This document shows positions 10,707-22,529 of a stretch of 64,000 nt of DNA, piece by piece. The first letter of the stretch is position 1. Each line of letters begins with the position of its first letter. The position numbers were made by a program, and so were the translations under genes. Below the pieces are notes generated by a model, which saw only the letters and a program-made list of their open reading frames with translations, ran no database searches and was not told where the DNA came from. This DNA comes from Brachionus plicatilis (lineage: Eukaryota; Rotifera; Eurotatoria; Ploima; Brachionidae). The stretch is from the NCBI GenBank assembly GCA_010279815.1, contig QEOQ01000246.1:902063-966062 (forward strand), written 5' to 3'.

Positions 10707-12952
10707 CAAATATAAAAAAAGATTAAAAGAAAAAGAGAGAATAAATAAGTCTAAGTAATGAAAAAAAGAAAATTTAAAACGATCTATTGAATTAGCTAGA
10801 GGTGAGAAATGTTTAAGTATTTGATAGTCCAGACATTAAAAAAATAAAAATAAAAAAAGGTAATCATCTGCAAAAAGAAAATATCTATCATCCCTTTTAA
10901 TTTTATAAATATAAACCTATTCATTCAAATTTTTATTTATTAGAAACTTAAAATTTAAATTCATTTTATTTACCTATATTTATTTTACTTTTTTGAATTT
11001 AAATTTAATTAAAAATTTTCAAACATCAAGGCTGAAAAGAGGACTCCTTGCCACTCGAAAATGTCCCGTATCTTACTCCAAAATTTTTTTTCAAATAAAT
11101 AAATCTGCAAAAAGAAGAGACTATTTACGGTTTTTTTTGTTTCTTTTGTTATGTCATAAAAATGCTAGAAAAAAGTGGACTAATTACTAACACTTGTGGA
11201 ACCCCTATTTTTACAAAGTATTGATCACTTAGACAATAATTTACATTTACTCTAAAAGATCTTAAATACATATCGGTGCTCCTCTTATTTTAAACTTTTA
11301 CTCAACACAAAAACATCTCATGCAGCAACTATTTCCAAACTAAAAAATCAAAATTCTTAAAAAAAAAAATTAGTTTTCATGAGTGACGAAGTGTTTGATT
11401 CAGTAAAACTCTCAGCTTATTTCTTCTATTTGAACAAATTCTTAAAATTTGTCTATAATAATTTTTTGATTTTATAAAAAAAAATTAACTTAATAAAAAA
11501 TTTTGCAATCTTAAATTTTTTTCAAATTGAATAAAAGCTTTATTTTGTAATATATTAATCAGAACTTATGAATCACAAAATTTTTTTTTTTCTGAAATAA
11601 ATTAAAATTTTCAATTCAGGCAACAACAAAAAATTCGCCATTTTCTAATTAAATTCGAGCTTTGTGAAGTGAAAAAAATTACCAAGGTACAAAACACTTA
11701 AATTACCTTGCATAACTCCAAATTGATCTAAAGTTTGATTTCAATTGAATTAATTATCCCAATGGTAAATCTTGGCTTAACCCACTTTGGCATATCTTGA
11801 ACTAATCTATCAATTAGAGGCCAAATCGATGCATATGACAATTATCTTGACAATTTATCAACTAGATAAAGCTTCATGCATCGTGAATTTTGGCTAATTT
11901 GGCGACACTGTTGACAAGGTCTTTTTAATAGAGCTTGAAATCTGTGGGTCCCAAGGCTCAACTAGCGGAAACAAGTCGAGTTCAAAGCCTTAAATAAATT
12001 TTTCGACTTGTTTGCATTTAACAAACAAAATGCTTGACAATTATCTAATAGTTTGCCATTCGTGTGGTTTAATTTTGCCTAATGCGAGATTAGGGCCTAC
12101 AGTTTAGGAAAAAATAATTTCTTTCTTTTATTTATCATTTTTTGCATATCATCTTGAATAGCAAGTCCATGACCAATTTTGTTCATAATTAGTCCAACCT
12201 TTTTAATTAGGATCACATTAGTTGCTTTTTGAGACTGCACAGATGGAGGCCTAGGAAGCCAATTTTTAGCGGGCTTAAAAAAATAATTTTTTCAAAGATT
12301 AGCACCTAAATTATTAATTGTATCCTTTTAGTTCTAAAAATCTAATGATTTTGTAAGCATATTCTATTATTATTATACAGATTTTTAAAGCTCTTTTTCT
12401 AAGCTACAAAATGGTGTATTCAATTGTTTTAAAAAAAATAATTTTTGACCATTAAAATTGACCGGAGACAAAATAATTTATTAAAAAATTCAAATTTTTA
12501 ATTTTCACCAATTTATTAGGAAAAATCGATGTATCAAAAAACAATAAATTTAATTTTTAAATAAAAAATTAATTTTTTTTAGAGAAATAGTGTAGTTTAA
12601 AAAATATACTTATCAGGTAAATCTAAGGCGAAATCGGCAGAACATTTTAAAATATCAAATGACTTTTTGGTTTGATAATCTAAAAAACAAAAGAATTTAA
12701 TCTAATGACTTCTTACCCATGACTTTATATTTTCTTAATAAATAAGTGAAAATTAAAAATTTGAATATTTTTTAATTAAAATTTTTTGGTCAAAATTTTT
12801 GGACTTAAAAGTCTCAAGAAAGTTTTTTTAGAATTTTTTTAAAATTTATTCTTTTTTGTTCATTAAAATCTACAATGCTGATTAAAAACTATCAAATTTA
12901 ACAGGAGATTAATTTTAAGTTAGGTTTTTTCATCAGCAACAACAGACACCAT
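10707..12952. other. Intergenic; a less AT-rich block at about 11620-12120
   Basis: No gene could be supported. The block 11620-12120 has noticeably higher complexity than its surroundings and a short inverted repeat AACAAGTCGA ... TCGACTTGTT (about 11970-12010). It could be a regulatory or non-coding RNA region; nothing decides this. Confidence 0.35.
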
Positions 12953-12961
12953 GAAAATTTA

Positions 12962-13471
12962 GTAAATTGGAGTTCATGATCAAATTTAAATTTCAAATCA
13001 AAATTTTAAGCTTTTGATTTGAATAAAAAGGTAGTTTTATCAATTTTTTAATAATAAATGACTAAACTTTATTAAACATTATTTGTTTTATTTATAATTA
13101 GATAGAAAATTATATGAACATTTATCTGAAGTAAAAATAAAATCTTAATCAATATTTTGAAATTTTGCAATACAAAATTTAACTTTGTTTCGCCGTAATA
13201 TATTTTAATTAATATTAGAATATCATTTAAAGCGTTTATTTGACCAATAATTTGGATACCTAAATGTCGATTTTTAAATTTGTCTTTAAAGTTATCAAGT
13301 AAAGATATTAGAAGAATTAATTAAGGTCAAAAACAAAGTAAAAAAAAAGTTTTATAATTAAAATAATAAACATCCTATGTTTAATTTTAAAAAAAAAATC
13401 TAATTTCATTATTTTTATTAAGATTTAAATCAATTAAAATTTGATAATTTGATTATGATCATGAACTGCCT
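12962..13471. mobile_element. GGCAA-family MITE, copy B (diverged)
   Basis: Exact 9-bp flanking duplication GAAAATTTA (12953-12961 and 13472-13480). Left end GTAAATTGGAGTTCATGATC, right end GATCATGAACTGCC. The interior matches copies C and D around TTCAAATCAAAATTTT and GAAGTAAAAATAAAATCT. Termini have decayed by a few bases relative to GGCAA. Confidence 0.7.
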
Positions 13472-13689
13472 GAAAATTTACCAATATTCTTTTAACCGTA
13501 GAATAAAAATAATTTGAAATAATTTTTTAATTAGGCTAAAAGTATCAATGTTTCAAAATTAAGATTATTTTAGGTTTATTTAATTAAAAAAAATAATTAG
13601 AAAAATATAATTTAAAAATGTTCGTCAATATTTTTTTTTTTAATTCTAAAAAAATTAAAATTAAAAAAAAAATTGAATACTTTATTTTT

Positions 13690-14520
13690 TTTATATTTTT
13701 ATTAGATATTAGAAAAAATTTTATTAATTTTCAAAACAGATTTTTAGTTATAAATAAAGTTTTCAAATTAAAATATTTTTTCCAGCATTTATTTAGAAAA
13801 TTATTTGAAAATTTGATTTTTTAAAAAAAATCCTAATTTATTTCTGAATGACAGAAATTAGTTCAGATTTTTTGATTTTTAATATTTTTAAAAAAATTAA
13901 TCTAAAGAAAAGTTCAAATCAAATCAAATCGACTAAGGAGCATTTTTCTTTAGCATTCCTCTATTGAGCCGCTTATACCATTTGTTTCTTTCTTCATTAA
14001 GTACTTTTGTTTTAGTTCTCCAAGATGTAGTATTTAATGAACTTCAATTTTATCTTCTTCTAAACATTCATTAATTTCCCTAGTTATTGATTTGTTGCTA
14101 AATTCTTCTTTTTTAATGGGACTATTTTCAAACTCTTTAAATAAACCAAATGTATTTTTTGAGTGTGCAGAACAGTGATTTAGGGGTGTTATTAAGAAGA
14201 TGTGTTTGTTAGATTTTAAGGGTGTACTAAAAAAATTTTTGAGTGTGTTGAAACAATTATCCCATTATTTTTATTAGATATAAAAATAATTTTTGATAAT
14301 TAAAATTTTATTAATTTTTAAAGCAGATGTTTATTTTTAAATTTTATTAAGATTAATTTTTCAAAATAAGCTACAAAATGAGATTAAAGAAAAATACTAA
14401 AATTTTGTAAAGAATTCTTTATTAATTTCTGAATGACAGAAATTAGCTGATATTTTTTGATAGTTTTAAAAAAATTTATTAACAAAATTGAGAGTTTAAA
14501 AAAATTAAATCTAAAGAAAA
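13690..14520. repeat. Diverged local duplication downstream of the RING gene
   Basis: Two segments, about 13690-13925 and 14265-14520, share landmarks in the same order: TTTTATTAGATAT, then AAAACAGAT or AAAGCAGAT, then CTGAATGACAGAAATTAG, then TAATCTAAAGAAAA or AAATCTAAAGAAAA. The second abuts the stop codon of the RING gene, so the 3' flank of that gene appears to have been duplicated. Confidence 0.5.
13935..14165 (-). pseudogene. Decayed coding fragment, unrecognised
   Basis: Minus-strand frames show protein-like stretches: FKEFENSPIKKEEFSNKSIT in one frame, then SWRTKTKVLNEERNKWYKRL in another, with a stop and frame change between. Composition differs from the surrounding AT tract. It lies between the duplicated 3' flanks of the RING gene. 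No family recognised. Confidence 0.3.
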
Positions 14521-15499
14521 AGTTTATGATAATTTGATTTCAACTGTTCCAACCCACAAAACGGGCAGTTTATTGCACTTTTATTTTGGAAAACCTTGTC
14601 AAAACAGCTATTGCACATTATATGACCACATTGCGAAGAAACCAACTGTCCATTTGATTGTTTAATCTTAATATATTTTCATAAAAAAAGTAATTTAGCA
14701 ATAAAACAAAGTACTTCATTTAAATTCTTAAAACAAATTGGACAATCGATAGGACTTTTATTTTCCGACTCTGAATTACTCTTTGATTCTTTTGAAATTT
14801 ATTTTAAAATTTAGTTAAATTTTATAATTTTATAACTTTTGAATTTTTTATTCTAAAAAAATTTATTTACCAAATTGATGAGCTGCAGGACTCTCGTCTT
14901 TTGACACAAAATTACCATTTGAACCTTAAAAAATAAATAATTAAAAATTTTAATTTTGTTATCTCTCAGCAATTTCATTTACCAAATGAAGAATAATGCT
15001 GATTAGAATTTGAATAAAAGGAATATTTATTTTGAGTTGATATTTTGGATTGCATTAACTTCCAATTCTTTATATTTATCAAACCAATTTGAGGATTAGT
15101 GGCACGATTATCATTATGTGCCGATCGGCATTTTCCACTAACTATTCCGGCTATTTTTCCATAAACTAATCCATTCACATCTCCGTTCATAGTTCCATAT
15201 ATGCTTCCCTTTACATCTCCATGAATATCTCCGTTCACAGTTCCATAAATGCTTCCCTTTACATCTCCATGAATATCTCCGATCACTTGTCCATAAATGT
15301 CTCCCAAAACATCACCCTTTTTTCAATTTTAACTCATAAAGAAAACTATTGTGTAAATTTTACCTTTATATCCCCACTGACCTGTCCATTAATTGACCCA
15401 ACAGGTCCTAGAAAAAACTTGATTTAGAAAATTTTAAATTCAAAATGCTCTTGCATGATTACCATTTATTGTGTGACTAATACTTCCGTTAATATCCAT
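14511..15499 (-). CDS. Tetrapeptide-repeat (G-x-[I/V]-x) protein with RNF4-like RING finger, 232 aa
   Basis: Six exons: 15499-15463, 15407-15364, 15316-14983, 14924-14871, 14788-14715, 14666-14511. All introns are GT-AG and the sum (699 nt) is exactly in frame from ATG to TAG. Residues 1 to about 100 are nearly pure tetrapeptides, e.g. GDIYGQVIGDIHGDVK then GSIYGTVN. A Ser/Asn/Lys-rich linker follows. Residues 172-218 form a complete C3HC4 RING: CPIC, then C194-G-H196-IMC199-NSC202, then C215PFC218. The stretch between the first Cys pair and CGH (KQSNGQLVSSQ) resembles RNF4. RING proteins are usually E3 ubiquitin ligases. The repeat resembles beta-helix or bactofilin-type strands only in spacing; its fold is inference. 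No signal peptide or membrane segment. I know of no described protein with this architecture. Confidence 0.8.
15183..15305 (-). repeat. 48-bp tandem repeat within the tetrapeptide-repeat exon
   Basis: Two near-identical 48-bp units (15183-15230, 15231-15278) and a partial third. Each encodes 16 residues, i.e. four tetrapeptides (GDIH GDVK GSIY GT-N). The gene thus has a 12-bp basic unit and a younger 48-bp unit, indicating recent expansion by unequal exchange or slippage. Confidence 0.8.
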
Positions 15500-15616
15500 A
15501 AAGTTATTTTTCTAATTTAAAAATTATTTAACTAAAATTTTGAACAAGAAAAAAAAGAAGAATAAATAACAAAATTTAAAAGGCTACTTTTTCAAAAATG
15601 ATCAACTGTTTTGATT

Positions 15617-15812
15617 TTTTATACACTGCATTTTAAATTAACTTAAAAGTTTTCTTTCCTTTCCTCTTCCTTTTCCTTTCCTTTCCTCTTCAGAAAAGAA
15701 GAGAAAACTTAAAAGAAGGAATCAAGAGGAAAGGAAGAGGAAAAGAAGAAGAAAAGAAGCGGAAAAGAAGAGGAAAGGATGAAGCTAATTTTAATACGTT
15801 CTGTAATAAAAG
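15617..15812. repeat. Pyrimidine/purine hairpin repeat
   Basis: A pyrimidine arm (about 15652-15690, TTTCCTCTTCC type) is followed by a purine arm to about 15774 (GAAAGGAAGAGGAAAAGAAG type). Outer borders, ATACACTGCATTTTAAATTA and its near-inverse AATTTTAATACGTTCTGTAA, resemble those at 10304-10433. Such tracts can form hairpins or triplexes. Confidence 0.55.
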
Positions 15813-16254
15813 GATTAATAAATTTTTTTTCATTTTTTCTGTCACTAATTACTCACATCCTTGGAGATTTATCTTTTTTATAAACTGCTGTGTACTTTAA
15901 AATTATCTTGAATTAAATACTGGTTGCTTAATTTTATTACTTAGAAATTATCTTATAAGTAATTACAAAATTTACTAATTTTTAATATGCCCAATCACAA
16001 AAAAAATAAGAAAAATAATAATAAAATTTATAAAAAAAATATATTTATAAAAATTTCTTGGACAAATTTTTTAAATGTTTTTCCAAAATTTAAACAGAAA
16101 AAAATTTTTATTGGAAAAGCAATTTTTTTTAACCAAATTCAATACTAATCGGTTAGATTAGTATAGTGGGAACTAGCCTGTTGAATTTTGTATTTAATAA
16201 TAAATGATTAAGCGATGTAAATTAATAAATGAATCATTTAAATTAAATATGACG

Positions 16255-16650
16255 ATTTATTTTTTTATTGTTTATTTATTTGTTTATCTGTAGCGAGCTA
16301 AGGCTCCTTTAGATAAAAAAAATTAAAATTAAATCAAATAATTATCAAGAAAAAATAAATTTAAAATAAATTAAAAAATACCTAAAATAAAAATATCAAA
16401 ATTTAATTTGAGTTTTCGGAGAATCCTCCTTAGGTTTTAATTGTGGAAGGTGTTCAAACCTTTTCTATCAGTCTCAGAAATGCCCAAACATTCGCTTACG
16501 TTCACCAGTGTTGCTTTTATTCAACTGATGTACAGCTTAAGCTCAGTCACTATTTTCTGTGTTAGACCATTAGATCACAATAAGATCAAAAGAAGAGTTT
16601 CTCTGTGTATCTTATCAATACAAATTTCATCCAAGTCTTTATAGAAGTAA
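16255..16650 (-). mobile_element. 3' end of a non-LTR retrotransposon, minus orientation
   Basis: The best copy of the tail motif: plus strand TTATTTGTTTATCTGTAGCG, then AGCTAAGGCTCC at 16262-16310. Upstream on the minus strand (to about 16650) is a more GC-rich tract reading ACTGGTGAACGTAAGCGAAT, of the kind seen in LINE 3' regions, with frames broken by stops. No reverse transcriptase is left. Confidence 0.45.
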
Positions 16651-17004
16651 ATGTACTTCTTTATAGACAGCATTTTAGAAGTAAAAAATAAAATCAAATT
16701 AAATAAATTTAAGTTTAAAAAATTTGAAATGAGATAGGTTTAAAAAAAAAAACTAAAGAAAAAATAGGACAAAACATTAGATAGTATCTAAATAAATATA
16801 TAAGAGAATTGTTAATTTTTTTTTTTTTTTTCAATTCAACAAAATTATTATTTTTCGTTTTTCAATTGAAATAAAAATAAGAATAATGCAACACAAAATG
16901 CGATTCAACATCGATGGACTTCCATAAAGAATTTTCTTTTTTTTTTTTACTAAGTAGGATACCAATTAAATTAAATATTGATAGTATTTATAGTGCAGTC
17001 TTCG

Positions 17005-17045
17005 GTTAGGTTGGTAGGGTGGGGTGGGATGTGGAAGATGACGAC
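17005..17045 (+). other. G-rich tract
   Basis: A stretch with runs GG, GG, GG, GGG, GGGG, GGG and GG separated by one to three bases, unusual in this AT-rich window. It could form a two- or three-tier G-quadruplex. It lies in a more GC-rich patch (16990-17090) that may be part of an old retroelement 3' end. Confidence 0.35.
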
Positions 17046-17595
17046 AATTAGGACTGCAACTCTCTAACCTTTTGTTTTTTGTCTACTATCTCGTAAAATT
17101 GAAGCTATTTCTAAAAATTTTTAAGAATAATTGAGTCATATTTAACAAAATCTCCTAAGTCCATTACATCAGATTTCGAGCTTGCCTTAAATTATTAAGA
17201 ATTAGAAATATAAATATTGAAAATGTTTCTTTAATATTGGAATTTTGATTTTTTTCAGGTTAAATGTAATACAATTTAAATCTTGCTAAATTGACATTAA
17301 GTTAAAAATGCTAAATAAAATTTTTTTTTAGAAAAATTTTTCCTTTAGAAATTAATTAATTGCATTGGAAAAATTGTAATAAATTAAAACATTATTGATG
17401 TTATTTACATTTTTATTTAAGAATACTTTTCCCTAAAATAAAATATCTTCTCCTGTTAAATTTAAATAAAAATATAATTTTTAATTAAAGTTTTTAATTT
17501 AAAAAATTTTCTTTCGATTCGTGCATAATGTGACTTTCATCTAGCCTAAAATAAAAAAAAATTTAAAATAAAAATAGATAAAAATAAATTTTGAA

Positions 17596-20500
17596 CTACT
17601 GATTTTTGATGTTTGTCTTTGATTTTTGAATGCTGGTAGACTTGGGCGGAGGCATCAGCTGATCAATGGGATTCAATGGTGAGGAATGAGCCAAAATTTG
17701 CTGATTGCGTCTCAATGGCGAATCAGCCAAGTGCGTGGTTACAATTTTTGGCCTAATTCGCCTGTTGTCTGTGCCTTTCACCGAACAAAATCCCAAATCA
17801 TCCTTGAAAAAAATGAATTCTCAACTAAATAATAAAAAAATTCAATATGAAAATTACTTTTTCTTTTTCCTTGCCCACCAGTGCCGAGTTACTCCTCTTT
17901 ACAAGGTTGCTTGCGTCTTTTTATATGTAAAACTTTAAGTTTAAATTAATTAAAATATATCATTTAGCTATCAAAGTAAAAGCTGGGAAAGCCACTCGAG
18001 GAGGTGAATGCGGCAAAATGTGTATTTTGGGGATAAAAAATTACAATCTTTTAATTTTCTTAATTTCTCTATTTGATAAAATTTATCTAAAAATCTTATT
18101 TTTTTGATGTCTTTAAATATTTACCGTTTAGCACATCAGGTGATTTGGACTCGTCCATATTTACGACAAGATGATGCTCAAAATGAGACTGAGCGTGGCT
18201 ATAGTCGATGCCATTTTTGCCATTGTAGTCGGTCAGCGCCTCTGCTCCTTTTTTTTTTTTTAAATTTAATTACAAAATTTTAATTTTAATTTAAAAAAAA
18301 TTAATCAAGTACCGTATGTCTTTAAATATGGCACTAGTTCACTGTGGTTGTACATGTATGCTATGTGAAGACACGTATAACCCTATTATTATAAATTTTT
18401 TGTATTAAATTTTTTTTTTAAATAAATAATTTAGACTTACCGACTGTTATTTAAATTTTTGGTAGACAAATTTAAAAAAATTAATTTTGATCATTTTTAA
18501 ATTGATTAAATTTACCCTCTTAAAAATTAAATTTAAGAAATCTGGTTGAATATACCGGAAGCAACATTTTTAAAAGCAATAAAAAGATTGCACTTGAAAA
18601 TTAAAGATTTACTAATTTGGGATGAAAATAAATTTAATTTAAAAAAAAAAGTTTTTAGGAGTGAATACTCAAATTTTTTTATATTTAATGTCTTTTTATT
18701 TTATAGATTGATTTTAACCTTTTAAAATTAAATTTTTTGGTTAAAAAAAAATTTATGGATTTACAAATTTAGACTTTGCCAAAGCCTTTGACAAAGTTCC
18801 ACACGAACGTCTCTTATTCAAATTAGGTAAATATGGAATAAAAGAAGAATTATTAAACTGGATAAGAGCTTTTCTCACCGACCGCAGACAAAGAGTAATT
18901 TTAGGTAACAGTGCGTCCGATTGGCTCAAAGTGCACAGCGGAGTTCCCCAAGGCTCAGTACTTGGCCCAACGCTGTTCATCATCTTTATTAACGATCTTG
19001 CTGAATCTCTCAAGTGCACAACCAAAATGTACGCAGACGACACTAAAATTATGGCTAATTTAGGCTCAAAAAACACGTCAGAAAACTCTGTCAAACTTCA
19101 ACTCGACATAGACACAACAGTTAGCTGGACAACAACTTGGTTAATGCTCCTCAATGCAGAGAAATGTAAAGTAATGCATATTGGCAAATCAAATCCAAAA
19201 ACAACTTACACAATGAGCTGTTATGACTCAAACTTAACCGTTTATATTGCCACAACCGAACTCGAAAAAGATCTCGGAGTACTAATCTCTAACGATCTTA
19301 AGCCTAGCGCTCAAGTAAACAAAGCAGCTTCAAAAGCAAATAGTTTATTAGGTCTTCTAAAAAGGACATTCGTTTTCAGAGATGCTAAACTCTGGAAAAA
19401 ACTTTATACGTCTTACGTGAGACCTCAAATTGAATTCGCCGTCTCGGCCTGGTCACCTTATACCAAAAAAGACATAAACACACTCGAAAAAGTTCAACAC
19501 AGAGCCACCAAAGTCTCTCACGAGTTAAGACATCTTCCGTATGAAATAAGATGCAACAGATTAGGCTTATCATCATTATTCATCAGAAGAATACGCGGCG
19601 ATCTAATTCAAAAGTACAAACTCGAAAAAGGTCTAGAAGAAATCAACTGGCACGAAAATCCTAAATGCGGAGAACCTAGAGGTGGTCATAGAGGGCACTT
19701 TAAACGCGAAATAGTGAGATGCTGCAATCAGAGACACGAATTCTTCAACAACAGAATTGCAAACACTTGGAATTCACTACCAAACGAAGTCATAGAATCG
19801 CTTAATGTCAAGACTTTCAAGATCAACTTAGACAAACACATTGGTAACTGCCACAGGGTGTCAGTCGCATAGCTGACGCGCTCCGCGTGATTCATCACGC
19901 TGCAGTTTTAAACTACTACTACTACTACTACAAAAATAATTTTAAAATTTATTGAAATTATTTTTGAAATTAAATTTGTTTTTGTAATTAACTTTTTAAA
20001 ACAATTCTTAAAGATCTTTATTGAATTTTTTTCTTTTAAAGTCTAAATTTTTTTTTTCTTAAACGACTTAGGAATATTTAAAAAATTTCAGGCCTCTTAA
20101 AAGATCAACTAATGAAATTAAAATTAATTAAAAAAAAAAGTAAAAATCGAAAAGTTAACTAAACTTAACGTTTTGGAATCGAGATTAATATTTGAATTTT
20201 TGCCGGGTCCTATAAGAACTTTTGAACATTTTCTGCGAAAAACATTCAACTAAGTTTTTTATTTTATTTTTCTTTAATTTGAAATTTTTGTATTTAATTG
20301 GAAAATTTTTAATACTTTTTTAGGTTTGATTTTTTAATTTTTGTCAAGACATTTGTAAGAAGCCAGTAAAGCAATAATAAAAGGATACCTTTATAATTTA
20401 ATGAAACCTTTGTTTGAATAAAGATTGTGATAGATCTGCACTAAAAAAACTTAATAAAATAATTATTTAAAATCTTTTTGAATTTACTCACAAATATATT

Positions 20501-22529
20501 CTTTTAAATAAAATAGACAAATTTATTCTTGATTTTGGTTTCAGTCTTGTAATTATGTAAAGGGTGAATTTTCTACTAATAGCAATTTTTTAATCGAAAA
20601 AACATAGAAAAAACATAGAAAAAAAATTTTTAGGAAATAAATTAAAATTTTTCATAGATAAAAAATTTACAAAATTAATATTAACAAATTTTGGGAGTTA
20701 CTTTTTTATTTTATTAATTTTGTTAGTTATTATTGTTGCAAATTAATTATAAATTTTTTTTTAAAACAACTAAAATTTATTTAATTTAAATTTTTTTTAA
20801 AATAAAATGTACGAAATTTTATAAAATTATTATTAACATTGTATTCTAAAAAATGAAAAATAAAAATCATAAGGAAAATTAAATTTTAAGTTTTGTTATT
20901 AAAAAATGCCATAGATAAAATTGATCAAATATTTTTTCAAATTGAAGAATCAAATTTAAATGAAAACTTGGAGATAAGAATAAGTCAAAATTCTTGATAT
21001 TTTGTTCTATTTTGATCACTTTTCACTCAATTAATTCAAAGCGGGTTATATCAGTAAAAGGTTTACATCTTCTTCTAATACTTCAACTTTTTTCTTTTGA
21101 TTTCTACAATTTACCTCTATTTTAGAGATATTTTATTTAAAAAAAAAAAATTAAAATTATTAAATTTTTAGGAATCAACTACTTGTCTAATAAATTATAT
21201 CAATGATCTTTATCTGATGTACAATTATCAATTCAATCAAAGAATTCAGAAGAAAATGTAGCAGAAAAACAAAAAAATCAAAAATGAAATTTTTTAATGT
21301 TGCTTCTTGGTTAATTGAAAAATAAATATAAACTTACAGTCCTTGTATTTATTAGATGATTTATCCTCAACGCCTTTGGATTAGTTTTGCTATCATTTTC
21401 CAGAGTAGAAGCGACCAGCTTTAACAAATCCAAATTTCCATATTTACATGCCCAGTGTACCACAGTCTAAAAAGCAAAAAAAAAATCAAATTCTTTTTCA
21501 CTTATCTAATTGAATACTTACATACTACCGGATAAATAATTTAATAATAAAAAATTTATAAAATAATGGAAAAAAAAATTTATTTTAAAAAATATTACGC
21601 CCTTAAAAAAAAAAATTAGTTTCGAAAAAAAAAGAAAAAAAAAATTTACATTAAAAGGATCCTTTTTTTGAGCAAGATAGGGCTGTTTGAACAACAACTT
21701 GGCTATTTGCATATAATCACCACTCGAGCAGACCAAAATCCATTCTTTTTCACATGGCTGTGGCTTCAATAGACCAAAAAAGGTAAATTTTTTGATAAGA
21801 TTTAAATCATCCTACATCAGAAAAGTCAAAATACTCGATCTCCACATGCTTGTTCAGTCTGGAACCACTTTTACCAAGAGACAACTTGGATTCAGACATG
21901 TTCTGACCTCTAAGTTTGAGCTCGGACTCGGTGTTTTTCCTATTCAATTCTCTGGCCTGTTCCTTGACCGATTTAGTCTGCTCATCGACAATGGTCGAGT
22001 TCAAGGACTGCATTGACTGGGACATTCCAATCTTTGCACTTGGCTCGGTCTCTTCTGACTCTACATAACCTAGGCTCATCAATGAACTGCTTCGCCGCGG
22101 CGAGCTGTCACTAGCCGACAGATTGGTGCCAGAAGTGTTCAGTTTGTTCTCCTTGTCCTTCATGAACGCTTTGTTCGACAGCTTGGACAGATTGTTTTTG
22201 GTCTTTTGAAAAGTGCTGGCAAAAAAGCCCGAGTGAGCATTTGCCGGGTCTTGGAACTTTTTTTTCAGACATATCCATTCGTCATTGGACTCGTCGTATT
22301 TCTTCACAGCAATGTTTGATATGAACTCTTGGAATTTTTCGTCTAGAAAAAAGATGAGTGAGTTTTTTAAAGGAAAAAGAGACATGTTACCGTGCTCTGA
22401 CTCAGTTATGGAGCCACGGAAGTGGTCGAACAGCTCTGAGTATTGGCATTTTCCGCCTTTGGACCACAAAAATTCTTTGACTGAGCACAGATTTAGCTCG
22501 ATAGGGCTTTTTTTGTTATCATCCATCAT
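17596..22529 (-). CDS. SOWAH-family (sosondowah) ankyrin-repeat protein, 455 aa
   Basis: Eight exons: 22529-22391, 22342-21816, 21763-21650, 21466-21338, 18382-18313, 18247-18125, 17916-17858, 17802-17596. They sum to 1368 nt, in frame from ATG to TAG, with GT-AG introns. The N-terminus (VKEFLWSKGGKCQYSELFDH, then FRGSI and FQEFISNIA) matches the conserved winged-helix-like domain of SOWAHA-D. The middle is a Ser-rich disordered region containing SSPRRSSSLMSLG. The C-terminal half has ankyrin repeats starting PCEKEWILVCSSGDYMQIAK, then TVVHWACKYGNLDLLKL and GYTCLHIAYMYNHSELV, the typical SOWAH arrangement. Drosophila sosondowah affects ion channel expression; the role here is unknown. The 3-kb intron 4 holds an antisense LINE fragment. 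The acceptor of exon 7 has an alternative further upstream, so its 5' edge is the least certain. Confidence 0.85.
18765..19931 (+). mobile_element. 5'-truncated LINE (CR1/Jockey-like reverse transcriptase) with (TAC)n tail
   Basis: An open frame from about 18763 to a stop at 19872 contains RT motif A (FAKAFDKVPHERLL), SGVPQGSVLGPTLFIIFIND, the catalytic YADD, and EKDLGVLIS with the downstream thumb/connector, then NTWNSLPNEVIESLNVKTFK. The finger domain and endonuclease are missing, as expected of 5' truncation. After the stop a short 3' UTR with a GC-rich stem leads to a (TAC)7-like tail (19909-19931), typical of CR1-like microsatellite ends. It lies in an intron of the SOWAH gene on the opposite strand. 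The frame is unbroken, so insertion is fairly recent. Confidence 0.85.

Noticed and set aside
13618..13824. 68-residue Lys/Phe/Ile-rich ORF
   Set aside because: Pure AT-composition artefact with no protein-like character.
16150..16190. tRNA-Asp-like A box (TTAGTATAGTGGGAACTAGC)
   Set aside because: No B box, no cloverleaf and no T-arm sequence nearby; at most a fossil tRNA-derived SINE head.
17990..18060. Extra SOWAH exon (CRIHLL-like reading frame)
   Set aside because: It can be fitted in frame but needs a weak acceptor and a GTGGCT donor; joining exon 6 directly to exon 7 also stays in frame and is simpler.
18753..19094. 113-residue minus-strand ORF
   Set aside because: Antisense shadow of the LINE reverse transcriptase frame.
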